A DNA stretch of 64,000 nt, taken from positions 124,001-188,000 of the forward strand of contig JAXLYE010000008.1 in assembly GCA_046351595.1 (NCBI GenBank). The letters are read 5' to 3'. The stretch's first letter is position 1, and every line of letters begins with the position of its first letter. Source of the DNA: JAXLYE01 sp046351595. Its GTDB lineage: Bacteria; Myxococcota_A; Polyangia; Palsa-1104; JAEUJZ01. The notes beneath the pieces were generated by a model. The model saw only the letters and a list, made by a program, of their open reading frames with translations. It had not been told where the DNA came from and did not search any database. Shown here in pieces: positions 17,850-25,408 of the stretch. The position numbers and the translations under genes were made by a program.

Positions 17850-19577
17850 TCAGCGCGCCCGCGGGCCCGCGTCCAGGGCCTTGACCGCCTGCACGACCGG
17901 CGCCAGCGCCTGCTGCGCCAGGGCCCGCAGCGACTCGTTCTGCGCGATCACGCCGGCCAGCGGCGGGCTCATCGCGTAGTAGCTGCCGACCAGCACCTGG
18001 CCGAGCGGGTTGTCCATCAGGTAGCGGTCGCGGAAGCGGCGCAGCGTCGCCACCTCGGGCTCGAGCTGCGAGCCGTAGGCGGCGGTGGCGACGAAGCAGC
18101 CGGACAGCGTCGTGAACACCGGGTTCGAGGTCTCGCCCTCGCCGGTGATCATGCCGCCGCGCTTGCCGCAGCGGCTGACCGGCATGACCGCGACGTAGTA
18201 CTTGCTCTTGGGCAGAAGGCCAGCGATGCGCGTCGAGACCGTGCTGCCCGGCTCGCCGATGTGGATCGGCGACGCGGGCAGCGCCTGGTCCCAGTTGGCC
18301 TCGGAGATCGGGCCGCTCTGCTGGTAGCGGACCTGGTAGACGCCGGGCGAGGTGCCGGCCGGCACCTTGAACAGCGCGATCATCGTCGAGTCGGTGACCT
18401 GGCTGAGGTCGAGCTTCTCGGGGGTCAAGGGCGCGGTGTCGCTGCTGCCGTCGATGGGCGTGACCGTGACCTGCACGCGCCAGTCGCCGCCGCCGTCGCT
18501 CATGAGCTTCAGGCGGTCGGCGCCCGAGCCGCTGCTCTGGCTGATGGTGCCGTCGGGCGGGTTGACGACGCCGCTGTCGCCGCGCCAGTCGCCGTAGCCG
18601 GCGTAGTCCTTGGTGCTGACCGTCGCCGCGGAGCTGCCGAGCGCGAACGGCACGCGGTACAGGATCGACGGCTGGCCGAAGCGATCCTGGCCGAGGCTGT
18701 CCCACTCGCTGTGCGGCTCGTGCACGGCCTTCAGGACCTTGCCCGGACCCGGATCCGGCCAGCTCGAGTTGAAGTCGGCCTCGAGGTTGACCTCGACCTG
18801 CATCAGGTAGTCGCCGTCGGGAAAGTCGGCGCTGGTGGTGTACCAGCGGATCGAGTCGACGAGCTTGCCCGGCGGCGGCGTCGCGGCCGAGATCGCGGCG
18901 ACGTCGTTGTCGCGCGCGAACTTCAGCACGTCCGGGCTGTCGCCGCCGCCCATGGCCTTGAGGTCGGCGCGCGGCGGATAGACCGAGGTCTTGCCCGGCA
19001 CGTAGTAGCCCTTGCTGCCGTAGAAGGCCGAGGCGCAGCTCACGACGTCGACCGAGCGCTTGTTCACGCCCGAGGGCGAGCAGTAGTAGTTCTCTGTCGA
19101 GGAGACCGGGCCGTGGTAGGCGACCGTGTTGTCGTCGTCCGACGGCGAGCCCTGGAAGTCGACCGGGCACTTGGGCGAGCAGGCGCCGCCCATGGCGATG
19201 TAGCCGTAGGACTTGCCGCGGCCGTAGGCCCAGATCGGCAGCGCCATGGGGCGGCGGCCGTAGGGCCAGCGGAAGTCGCTCTTGAGCAGCGCCTGACCGG
19301 GGCGGTTGCCGAGGCCGAGCGAGCCGACGGCGCGCGTCACGTACAGGTCCGCGACCCACTTGCCGTCGGGCTTGCTGGCCCAGACCGCGATCTGCGGCAG
19401 CAGCGGCTCACGCGACAGGCCGCCCGTATTGTCGAAGACCGCCGGCAGGCCCTGCGGGGTGAACTTCACCTCGACGACCCGGCACAGCGCCGGCTCGGCG
19501 TGCGTCGGCGCGACGGGCGCGGTCAGGGCCAGCGAGACAGAGGACAGGACAAGCGAAGCCTTGAGGTGCCGCTGCAT
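17850..19577 (-). CDS. Exported protein with C-terminal CFI-box
   Basis: 575 residues with a signal peptide (cleavage near THA). The bulk is a beta-rich secreted protein unlike named enzymes, with several Cys probably paired in disulfides (CSPKCPVDF, YYCSPSG, VVSCASAF). A fibronectin III-like region precedes the tail. The end carries CFVATAAYGSQLEPEV, RRFRDRYLMDNPLGQ and YYAMSPPLA, the widespread CFI-box C-terminal domain of exported proteins in deltaproteobacteria. The role of that box is unknown to me. It is transcribed towards the amidase group with a 97-base gap. Confidence 0.75.
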   Translation of the reverse strand: MQRHLKASLVLSSVSLALTAPVAPTHAEPALCRVVEVKFTPQGLPAVFDNTGGLSREPLLPQIAVWASKPDGKWVADLYVTRAVGSLGLGNRPGQALLKSDFRWPYGRRPMALPIWAYGRGKSYGYIAMGGACSPKCPVDFQGSPSDDDNTVAYHGPVSSTENYYCSPSGVNKRSVDVVSCASAFYGSKGYYVPGKTSVYPPRADLKAMGGGDSPDVLKFARDNDVAAISAATPPPGKLVDSIRWYTTSADFPDGDYLMQVEVNLEADFNSSWPDPGPGKVLKAVHEPHSEWDSLGQDRFGQPSILYRVPFALGSSAATVSTKDYAGYGDWRGDSGVVNPPDGTISQSSGSGADRLKLMSDGGGDWRVQVTVTPIDGSSDTAPLTPEKLDLSQVTDSTMIALFKVPAGTSPGVYQVRYQQSGPISEANWDQALPASPIHIGEPGSTVSTRIAGLLPKSKYYVAVMPVSRCGKRGGMITGEGETSNPVFTTLSGCFVATAAYGSQLEPEVATLRRFRDRYLMDNPLGQVLVGSYYAMSPPLAGVIAQNESLRALAQQALAPVVQAVKALDAGPRAR

Positions 19578-19746
19578 GATCGCAGTCTGGCACAGACAGC
19601 CGCGGTCCCGTCAACCGTCACCGACTGAGACATTGATGTTTCTGGGCATTTCATGGCGTTGAAACGGCGCGCGCTGCGCGATGACGTATCGGCCTATTTA
19701 TCGGCATCTGAATTCGATTCATCACCGGACAGAGACGCAGGCCCGC

Positions 19747-20592
19747 TCAGCCCGGGTCGGCGATCGGCGCGAAGCGGTACGGATCTTCGAGGTAGGCGCG
19801 CACCACCTTGGCCAGCGTGCCGAGCTGCGCCCCATCGATGAAGCGGTGATCGATGGTGGCGGTGATCGTCAGCTGCGGCTGCGCCTTGATCTGGCCGTCG
19901 ACGACCGCGGGCCGCTCGCGCACGCTGCCGACCAGGATGTACAGCGGCACGCGCGCGAACGGCGTCGGCGGCACGAACGCCTCGTCGACGCCGAACATGC
20001 CGACGCTGGTGACGATGCACGAGCCGAACGGGTACGGCTCGACGCCCAGCGCCGGGATGCGCCAGCCCAGGCCGCTCGCCAGAAAGCCCGTGAAGTTGAC
20101 CATGCGCTTGAGCAGCCACATCGGCATGGCCTTGATCGCGCCCTTGCTCTTCTCGAAGTCGCGATCGCCGCCGCTGCGCAGGCGCCCCGAGGCCGCGGCG
20201 AGCTCGCGCGCGATGTCGACGATCGGCTTCTGATCGGCGTTCGTGACCTTGGCCTTGGCCAGATCGTTGCCGCCCTCGAGCGCGACCAGGAACGCGATGT
20301 CGACGGTGTCGAACGGGATGTAGCGGCCGAAGACGACGCGGCCGTTCAGCGTCGGCGCCTGCTTCAGCGCCTCGGCGACGGCCTTGCCGACCAGGTGCGT
20401 CACCGTCACCTTCTCGCCGGTCTTCTGCCGCACGTCCTCGAGGTAGGCCAGCGCCCGGGTGACGTCCAGGGTCAGCTTGCCGTAGATGTTGCCCTCTTGC
20501 GGCGGCGCCCACGTCGCAATCGCCAGCTTGCGGCGCGTGCTCATCGGCTTCTTCGAGTGCTTCTGGGGGTTCGGAGCCGCTTCGTCAGCCAT
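19747..20592 (-). CDS. Stand-alone 2-oxoacid dehydrogenase acyltransferase domain
   Basis: 281 residues matching only the catalytic domain of dihydrolipoamide acyltransferases (E2). The active-site HxxxDG is present as DHRFIDGAQLGTLAKVV near the C-terminus, with LTLDVTRALAYLEDVRQ near the N-terminus. The lipoyl domain and E3/E1-binding domain are absent, and there is no E1 or E3 gene nearby. It may act on another acyl donor, as do single-domain relatives. The adjacent enoyl reductase-like SDR suggests acyl-CoA metabolism, but that is inference. The start at 20592 includes about 20 basic residues that may be a leader. Confidence 0.85.
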   Translation of the reverse strand: MADEAAPNPQKHSKKPMSTRRKLAIATWAPPQEGNIYGKLTLDVTRALAYLEDVRQKTGEKVTVTHLVGKAVAEALKQAPTLNGRVVFGRYIPFDTVDIAFLVALEGGNDLAKAKVTNADQKPIVDIARELAAASGRLRSGGDRDFEKSKGAIKAMPMWLLKRMVNFTGFLASGLGWRIPALGVEPYPFGSCIVTSVGMFGVDEAFVPPTPFARVPLYILVGSVRERPAVVDGQIKAQPQLTITATIDHRFIDGAQLGTLAKVVRAYLEDPYRFAPIADPG

Positions 20593-20693
20593 GGGGCCAG
20601 GCCCTCCTCGCGCCCGAGTATATCGCGCCGCCCGGACGCCGCGCAGGGCCGCGACCGCGTCGAGGGAGAGGAGGCGAGCGCGCGTGCGCGCGG

Positions 20694-21539
20694 CTACTCG
20701 TCGGCGATCGGGAAGATGTCGCCCCAGAGCGCGAGGCCGCCGTCGATGTACACGGTGGCGCCGGTGACGAAGTCCGCGGCCGGGCTGCACAGGTACGTGA
20801 CCAGGTGCGCGACCTCTTCGGGCGCGCCCAGCCGCTTCCACGGCGTGGCCTTGCGCGAGGCGTCGACGAGGAACTCGGGGTAGCGGTCGGTGCCGCTCGA
20901 GCGGATGATGCCGGGAGCGACGGCGTTGACGCGGATCTTGTGCGTCGCCCACTCGATCGCCAGGCTCTTGGTCAGGTTGTCGACGCCGGCCCGCGCCGCG
21001 CCGGTGTGCGCCATGCCCGGGAAGCCGCGGTAGATCTCGGCGATGATGTTGACGATGGTGCCGCGGCGCTGCGGGATCATGGCGGCGCGCGCGACCGCCT
21101 GCGTCATCGCGAAGGTGCCGGTGAGGTTGTTCTTGATGACCTTCTCGAAGTGCTCCAGCGGCATGTCGGCGGCGGGATAGGGGCGCTGGCCGCCGGCGTT
21201 GTTGACCAGGATGTCGATGCGGCCGAAGCGCTCGCGGACCGACTGCACGAACGCGGCGATCTGGACCGGCTCGCGGATGTCGCAGGGCAGCGCCAGGCAC
21301 TCGCCGCCGGCGCTGGTGATCTCGGCGGAGGCGGCGGCGAGCGGGTCCGGCCGCCGGCCGCAGATGGCGACGCGGGCACCGCAGCCCGCGAGCTCCAGCG
21401 CGATCGCGCGGCCGATGCCGGTGCCGCCGCCGGTCACGATGGCGACCTGACCGCTGAGCAGATCGGCCCGGAACGGGCTGCGCGCGACGTCGGGAGGGAG
21501 GGCCTGGCCCGGGCCCTGGGCCTGTGCTTGTGTTGACAT
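20694..21539 (-). CDS. SDR of the trans-2-enoyl-CoA reductase (PECR) type
   Basis: 281 residues with a Rossmann N-terminus (VAIVTGGGTGIGRAIALELA) and NNAG. The usual YxxxK is absent: the corresponding segment reads GMAHTGAARAGVDNLTKSLA. That substitution is typical of the peroxisomal trans-2-enoyl-CoA reductase / 2,4-dienoyl-CoA reductase branch, as are WATHKIRVNAVAPGII and the end FVTGATVYIDGG. It is therefore probably an NADPH-dependent enoyl-CoA reductase and not an alcohol dehydrogenase. It lies 101 bases upstream of the acyltransferase gene on the same strand. Confidence 0.82.
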   Translation of the reverse strand: MSTQAQAQGPGQALPPDVARSPFRADLLSGQVAIVTGGGTGIGRAIALELAGCGARVAICGRRPDPLAAASAEITSAGGECLALPCDIREPVQIAAFVQSVRERFGRIDILVNNAGGQRPYPAADMPLEHFEKVIKNNLTGTFAMTQAVARAAMIPQRRGTIVNIIAEIYRGFPGMAHTGAARAGVDNLTKSLAIEWATHKIRVNAVAPGIIRSSGTDRYPEFLVDASRKATPWKRLGAPEEVAHLVTYLCSPAADFVTGATVYIDGGLALWGDIFPIADE

Positions 21540-21662
21540 GCGCCCGCAGCCTAGTGCAGGGGCTATCCGGATGTCATCTCTTATCTGTTATTTTATGTCG
21601 ATAAGAGCGCGGCGCGTTATGTAGATGTCTAAGACGGCGGCAGGGTCGCCGCGGGGGCAGGC

Positions 21663-23546
21663 TCACTCGGGGCTGCGGCGGGCGATGCGACCGCTGAGGC
21701 GGGTCGGACCGGACGCCGGGCCGGAACGCGGCAGCGTCGGGTCTTTTGGATCTCGTGGATCTCGGGGATCCTTCGGATCTCGCGGAGTTTGGGGATCTCT
21801 TGGGCTGCTCGGATCCCGCGGCGCCGTGGGCCGCGGGCTGGTCATGATGAAGCGGTCGCGGCCCGCGGCCTTGGCCTGGTACATCGCGATGTCGGCCTTG
21901 CGCAAGAGCTCGGTGACCTCGGCGCCGTCGTCGGGAAAGAGGCTGAGGCCGAGGCTGGCGGTCGGGCGCACGGTGCGGCCGTCGATCTCCAGCGGCTGGC
22001 GCAGCACCTCGAGCACGCGCTCGGCGACCCGCACCGCGGCCTCACCGTCGACCTGCCCGGGCAAGAGCAGCGCGAACTCGTCGCCACCGAGGCGGGCCAC
22101 GGTGTCGCCCTCGCGCAGGCCGCGGGACAGCCGCTGCGCGACCTGCTGCAGCAGGTGGTCGCCGGCGGCGTGGCCGAAGACGTCGTTGACCCGCTTGAAG
22201 GTGTCCAGATCGACGAAGCCGATCGCCACCAGCTCGCCGCTGCGCCGCGCCTGGGCCAGCGCCCGCTCGGCGCGCTCGAAGAACAGCACGCGGTTGGGCA
22301 GGCCGGTCAGCGGATCGTAGAAGGCGCGCAGCTGCAGCTCGGCCTCGATGCGGCGGCGCTCTGTCACGTCGGTCATCGAGGCGACGGCGGCGTACGGCCG
22401 GTCCTCGCCGGGGCGCCACAGCGGCCGCGTGTTCACCGACAGCCAGATCACCTCGTCGGCGACGCCGCCCTTTCGCGCCCGCACGCCCATCTGCGCCCCG
22501 GACAGGGCCTGGCCGGTGCGCAGCGTCACCAGGATCGGCCACTGCTCCAGCGGCAGCGGCTGGCCGTCGGCGTCGAGGACCTCGACCGCGGCCTCGTCGA
22601 GCGACGCCGGGCCGTGACCGGGCAGGCCGAACAGCCGCGCCGCGGCCTGGTTGTACGTGCACGAGCGGCTGTCGCGCTTGCACAGCAGCACGCCCTCCTG
22701 CAGCGCCTCGATGAGCTCGCGGTGGGTGGCCTCGCTCTCGCGCAGCGCCGCGTCGGCCTGGACCGTCTTGGTGATGTCCAGCATGGTGCCGACGAGCGCC
22801 GGGCGGCCGTTGTACGAGGTCAGCGCCGCCTCGAGCTCGACGGTGCGCTCGCCGCCGTCGGGGTGCTGCACGCGCAGCCGCGAGGGCGGCAGGATCTCGC
22901 CGCTGAGCCGCCGCTCGTAGAGCCGCATGAGCGCGCTCGAATCGGCGCCCACGACCGGCTTGGTGATGTCCGACAGGGTCAGCAGGTCCGCCTGCCCGTA
23001 TCCCAGGATGTCGGCGAGCCGCGGGCTGGCGTAGACCACGCGCTCGTCCTGCAGCATGAAGACGCCGACCTGCTTGAGCTCGACCAGCGCCCGGAAGCGC
23101 TCCTCGCTCTCGCGCAGGCGGCGGTCGATCTCAAGCTCCTCGAGGCGGCGCTGCTCGCGGCTCAGGCGGCGCGCGTGCCGCACGTCCTGGCACGACAGCA
23201 CGTAGCCGAGCAGCCCGTCGGTCCCGCGCACCGCACCGACGGTGGCACGCAGCATCATGCGGCGCCCGGCGCGGTTGGGCACGCGCAACAGGCCGCGCCA
23301 GGTCGTCCCGGCCTCGACCTGCAGGCGGATGCCCTGGCTGAGCTCCCAGGCCGTGGCGATGCCGGCCGAGGCGCGCGGATCCGACAGCACCAGCGGCAGA
23401 TCCAGCCCCACCACCTCTTCGACGGTCCAGCCGAGCAGTCGCGTGGCGGCAGCGTTCCAGTGGACAATCCGCTGCTGCAGATCAACTGCAATTAGGGCCT
23501 CATCGAGGCTATCGATTAATTGCGTTTCAAAGCGGCCGGATGCCAT
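21663..23546 (-). CDS. PAS-GGDEF diguanylate cyclase
   Basis: 627 residues making cyclic di-GMP from GTP. Three PAS units precede the catalytic domain: about 1-125 (ALIAVDLQQRIVHWNAAATRLLGW), 145-270 and 275-400. The GGDEF domain carries RLGGDEFALLLPG, and an intact inhibitory site REGD lies five residues before it, so product feedback is expected. No EAL or membrane segment is present. The last ~45 residues are a disordered PRDP repeat tail with no known counterpart, encoded by a short DNA repeat. A GGTGAGAG sequence precedes the ATG. It is divergent from the small lipoprotein gene across a decamer array. Confidence 0.93.
   Translation of the reverse strand: MASGRFETQLIDSLDEALIAVDLQQRIVHWNAAATRLLGWTVEEVVGLDLPLVLSDPRASAGIATAWELSQGIRLQVEAGTTWRGLLRVPNRAGRRMMLRATVGAVRGTDGLLGYVLSCQDVRHARRLSREQRRLEELEIDRRLRESEERFRALVELKQVGVFMLQDERVVYASPRLADILGYGQADLLTLSDITKPVVGADSSALMRLYERRLSGEILPPSRLRVQHPDGGERTVELEAALTSYNGRPALVGTMLDITKTVQADAALRESEATHRELIEALQEGVLLCKRDSRSCTYNQAAARLFGLPGHGPASLDEAAVEVLDADGQPLPLEQWPILVTLRTGQALSGAQMGVRARKGGVADEVIWLSVNTRPLWRPGEDRPYAAVASMTDVTERRRIEAELQLRAFYDPLTGLPNRVLFFERAERALAQARRSGELVAIGFVDLDTFKRVNDVFGHAAGDHLLQQVAQRLSRGLREGDTVARLGGDEFALLLPGQVDGEAAVRVAERVLEVLRQPLEIDGRTVRPTASLGLSLFPDDGAEVTELLRKADIAMYQAKAAGRDRFIMTSPRPTAPRDPSSPRDPQTPRDPKDPRDPRDPKDPTLPRSGPASGPTRLSGRIARRSPE
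21741..21816. repeat. GATCTCG-type repeat coding a PRDP tail
   Basis: Imperfect 9-12 base units built on GGATCTCG encode the repeated Pro-Arg-Asp-Pro / Pro-Lys-Asp-Pro tail of the diguanylate cyclase. All changes keep the reading frame, so the tail has expanded by slippage without loss of the gene. Confidence 0.7.
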
Positions 23547-23988
23547 ACATACACTCTCACCCTGATCCTACTGCAGCGACGTGTAGGACAGATCCCAGAG
23601 TATATAGCCAGGGAGAATTTCAAGATACTCTGGACAACCCCTATATAGCACCAAGGTCCATTTACGCTTGGAGGTTGAGCCAGCCGCGCGGTTACAAGGT
23701 CGGCCCGGTGGGCTTAGCGGTAGATTGCAGGCGGGTTTTTGGCGCATTACCGGTAGGTAACAGGAGACAGAGCTCTCAATATCTCCACGTATCTCCGGAT
23801 ATCTTCAGATAGCTTAGGATATCTGGGGATATCTGGGGATATCTGGGGATATCTGGGGATACTGGAGATATCTGCAGACATCGGGAGACATCTGCAATAT
23901 GCGTCCAGCGGTGCCCAATATGACACCAGGTATGCCAATAATTACGCCCAGTTGACAGCCCACCGGGCCACGCATAGGCTGCCCCTCC
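23547..23988. other. Divergent intergenic region, AT-richer
   Basis: About 440 bases between the divergent cyclase and small lipoprotein genes, clearly richer in A/T than its surroundings. It should hold both promoters. The main structure is the decamer array at 23781-23870. No RNA gene or small protein could be supported. Confidence 0.6.
23781..23870. repeat. Decamer array with GATATC palindromes
   Basis: Ten-base units follow one another. Degenerate ones come first (ATCTCCACGT, ATCTCCGGAT, ATCTTCAGAT, AGCTTAGGAT), then four exact copies of ATCTGGGGAT from 23821, then a decaying copy. The junctions create GATATC at a 10-base period, so each palindrome faces the same side of the helix. It lies between two divergent genes. 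A protein-binding or DNA-bending role is possible but unproven. Confidence 0.8.
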
Positions 23989-24510
23989 ATGCGCGAAGAT
24001 ACGACCTCAGCCCTCCCTCCCACGGTCCTCGTCCCGTCGCTGCGCTGGCCGTCGCTGCGCTGGCCGTCGCTGCGCCGGCCGTCGCTGCGCTGGCCGTCGC
24101 TGCGCCGGCTGTCCAAGCTCGGGCGCGGCGCCCTGCTCGCGGCGCTGGCCCTGTCCTTTGGCTGCAGCGACAGCAGCGGCGGCGCCCAGGACATGACCCC
24201 GGTCGGCGACCTGACCCAGCGCTCGTGCTGCGGCTACCCCGGCGACACCGGCAACAGCAAGGGCGTCGGCCGCTACTGCACCAGCAACACCGATCCGGCC
24301 TGTCGCACTTCCGGTCTTCCGGCCAATATCTGCTCGACGGCCGAGGGCAACCCGAACCGGCCGACCTTCTTCTGCACCATGGCCTGCAGCGGCGACACCG
24401 ACACCACGACCTGCGGCGAGAACGCCAAGTGCACCAAGAACTCGACGGGGCTGTACGGCTGCGTGCCGCAGTCCTGCCTCACCAACCTGCCGGCGGGCTG
24501 TACGATCTAG
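23989..24510 (+). CDS. Small Cys-rich putative lipoprotein
   Basis: 173 residues of unknown function. A long N-region made of PSLRW/PSLRR repeats leads to a hydrophobic stretch and lipobox-like LALSFGC, followed by SDSSGG, as expected for an exported lipoprotein. The mature part has about twelve Cys (RSCCGYPGDTG, RTSGLPANICST, FFCTMACSG, TTCGENAKCTK), suggesting several disulfides. The ATG at 23989 has only a weak ribosome-binding site. The repeat in the signal region is odd and may be neutral slippage. It is followed by coaE 52 bases downstream. Confidence 0.65.
   Translation: MREDTTSALPPTVLVPSLRWPSLRWPSLRRPSLRWPSLRRLSKLGRGALLAALALSFGCSDSSGGAQDMTPVGDLTQRSCCGYPGDTGNSKGVGRYCTSNTDPACRTSGLPANICSTAEGNPNRPTFFCTMACSGDTDTTTCGENAKCTKNSTGLYGCVPQSCLTNLPAGCTI
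24034..24108. repeat. Five 15-bp tandem repeats
   Basis: CCGTCGCTGCGCTGG and its variant ending CCGG repeat five times in frame, encoding PSLRW or PSLRR in the N-region of the lipoprotein signal peptide. Copy-number change would lengthen the charged region by five residues per unit. Confidence 0.9.
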
Positions 24511-24561
24511 TGCCGGGCCAGCGGACAGAATCGCAGACCTTGTGGCGGCGGTGAGCGCGGC

Positions 24562-25293
24562 GTGAGCGCGAACGACTCCAGCCCCGGCGGCGCGCCGGCC
24601 GGGATCCGGCGCACGCTGGTCGTCGGCCTCACCGGCGGCCTGGCCAGCGGCAAGAGCACCGTCGGCAAGCTGCTGCGCGACCGCGGCGTCGACGTCATCG
24701 ATGCCGACGAGCTGGCGCGCCTGGTCGTCGAGCCCGGCCGCCCCGCCTACCGCCGCATCGTCGCGGAGTTCGGCGAGGAGGTGCTGGTGCCGCCCGCGCC
24801 CGAGTCCGGCGACATGACCGGCCAGCCGACCGCCCGGCCCATCGCCAGGCCGATCGATCGGGCGCGGCTGGCGGCGCGGGTGTTCGGCGACGAGGCGGCG
24901 CGCAGCCTGCTCAACCGCATCACCCACCCCGAGATCGCCCGCGAGAGCGCCGAGCGCATGGCCGCAGCCTCGGCGCGCGGCGCCCTCTTCGTCGTGTACG
25001 AGGCGGCGCTCATCGTCGAGAACAAGCTGTACCACGGCCTCGACGGGCTGATCGTCGTCGACGCGCCCGAGGAGCTGCAGATCGAGCGCGCCATGCAGCG
25101 CAGCGGCCTGACCCGCGAGCAGGCCGCGGCCCGGCTGCGCGCCCAGGCCAGCCGCAGCGAGCGCCGCGCCGTCGCCAACTGGCTGATCGACAACACCTCT
25201 GACCGCGACGCGCTGCAGCGCCAGGTCGAGCGCGTCCTCGCCGAGCTCAGCGCCGGCCACATCCCGCCGCGCCCGGCCCCGGCGGCGCCCTAA
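24562..25293 (+). CDS. coaE: Dephospho-CoA kinase
   Basis: Last step of coenzyme A synthesis: phosphorylation of dephospho-CoA at the 3'-hydroxyl. The P-loop VGLTGGLASGKSTVGKLL, DADELARLVVEPGRPAY, HPEI and the lid NKLYHGLDGLIVVDAPEELQIERAMQRSGLTREQAAAR are all present, with the end VANWLIDNTSD. The 243-residue length exceeds the usual ~200 because of a leader and a ~20-residue insert rich in Thr/Arg/Pro (around residue 80) before IDRARLAARVF. The GTG start follows a GC-rich run without a clear ribosome-binding site. Its TAA stop is the first triplet of a dispersed hairpin element. Confidence 0.93.
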   Translation: MSANDSSPGGAPAGIRRTLVVGLTGGLASGKSTVGKLLRDRGVDVIDADELARLVVEPGRPAYRRIVAEFGEEVLVPPAPESGDMTGQPTARPIARPIDRARLAARVFGDEAARSLLNRITHPEIARESAERMAAASARGALFVVYEAALIVENKLYHGLDGLIVVDAPEELQIERAMQRSGLTREQAAARLRAQASRSERRAVANWLIDNTSDRDALQRQVERVLAELSAGHIPPRPAPAAP

Positions 25294-25408
25294 TACAGGG
25301 GGCACCTCCCCGTGCCCCCTCGTCGAGCAGAGCTCGACGAGCCTCCCCCCCGCCGCGCGTTTCTCGCGCGGGGCTTCGCACCGACAAAGTCCGGTGCCCT
25401 ACGTATTA
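25291..25408 (-). repeat. Four-hairpin dispersed element, copy A
   Basis: One of three related ~118-bp elements. The ends are inverted: TAATACAGGGGGCAC at the left matches the complement of GTGCCCTACGTATTA at the right in 12 of 15 positions. Four hairpins follow one another: 25298-25319 (8 bp), 25319-25341 (CTCGTCGAGC with GCTCGACGAG, loop AGA), 25353-25371 (7 bp) and 25378-25397 (6 bp). Its ends supply the stop of coaE (TAA 25291-25293) and of the convergent macro-domain gene (TAG 25401-25399). The strand is assigned by comparison with copy B, in which wobble pairs read as G-U. Confidence 0.85.

Noticed and set aside
24007..25305. 432-codon frame antisense to coaE and the lipoprotein
   Set aside because: No motif, and it is fully covered by convincing sense genes.
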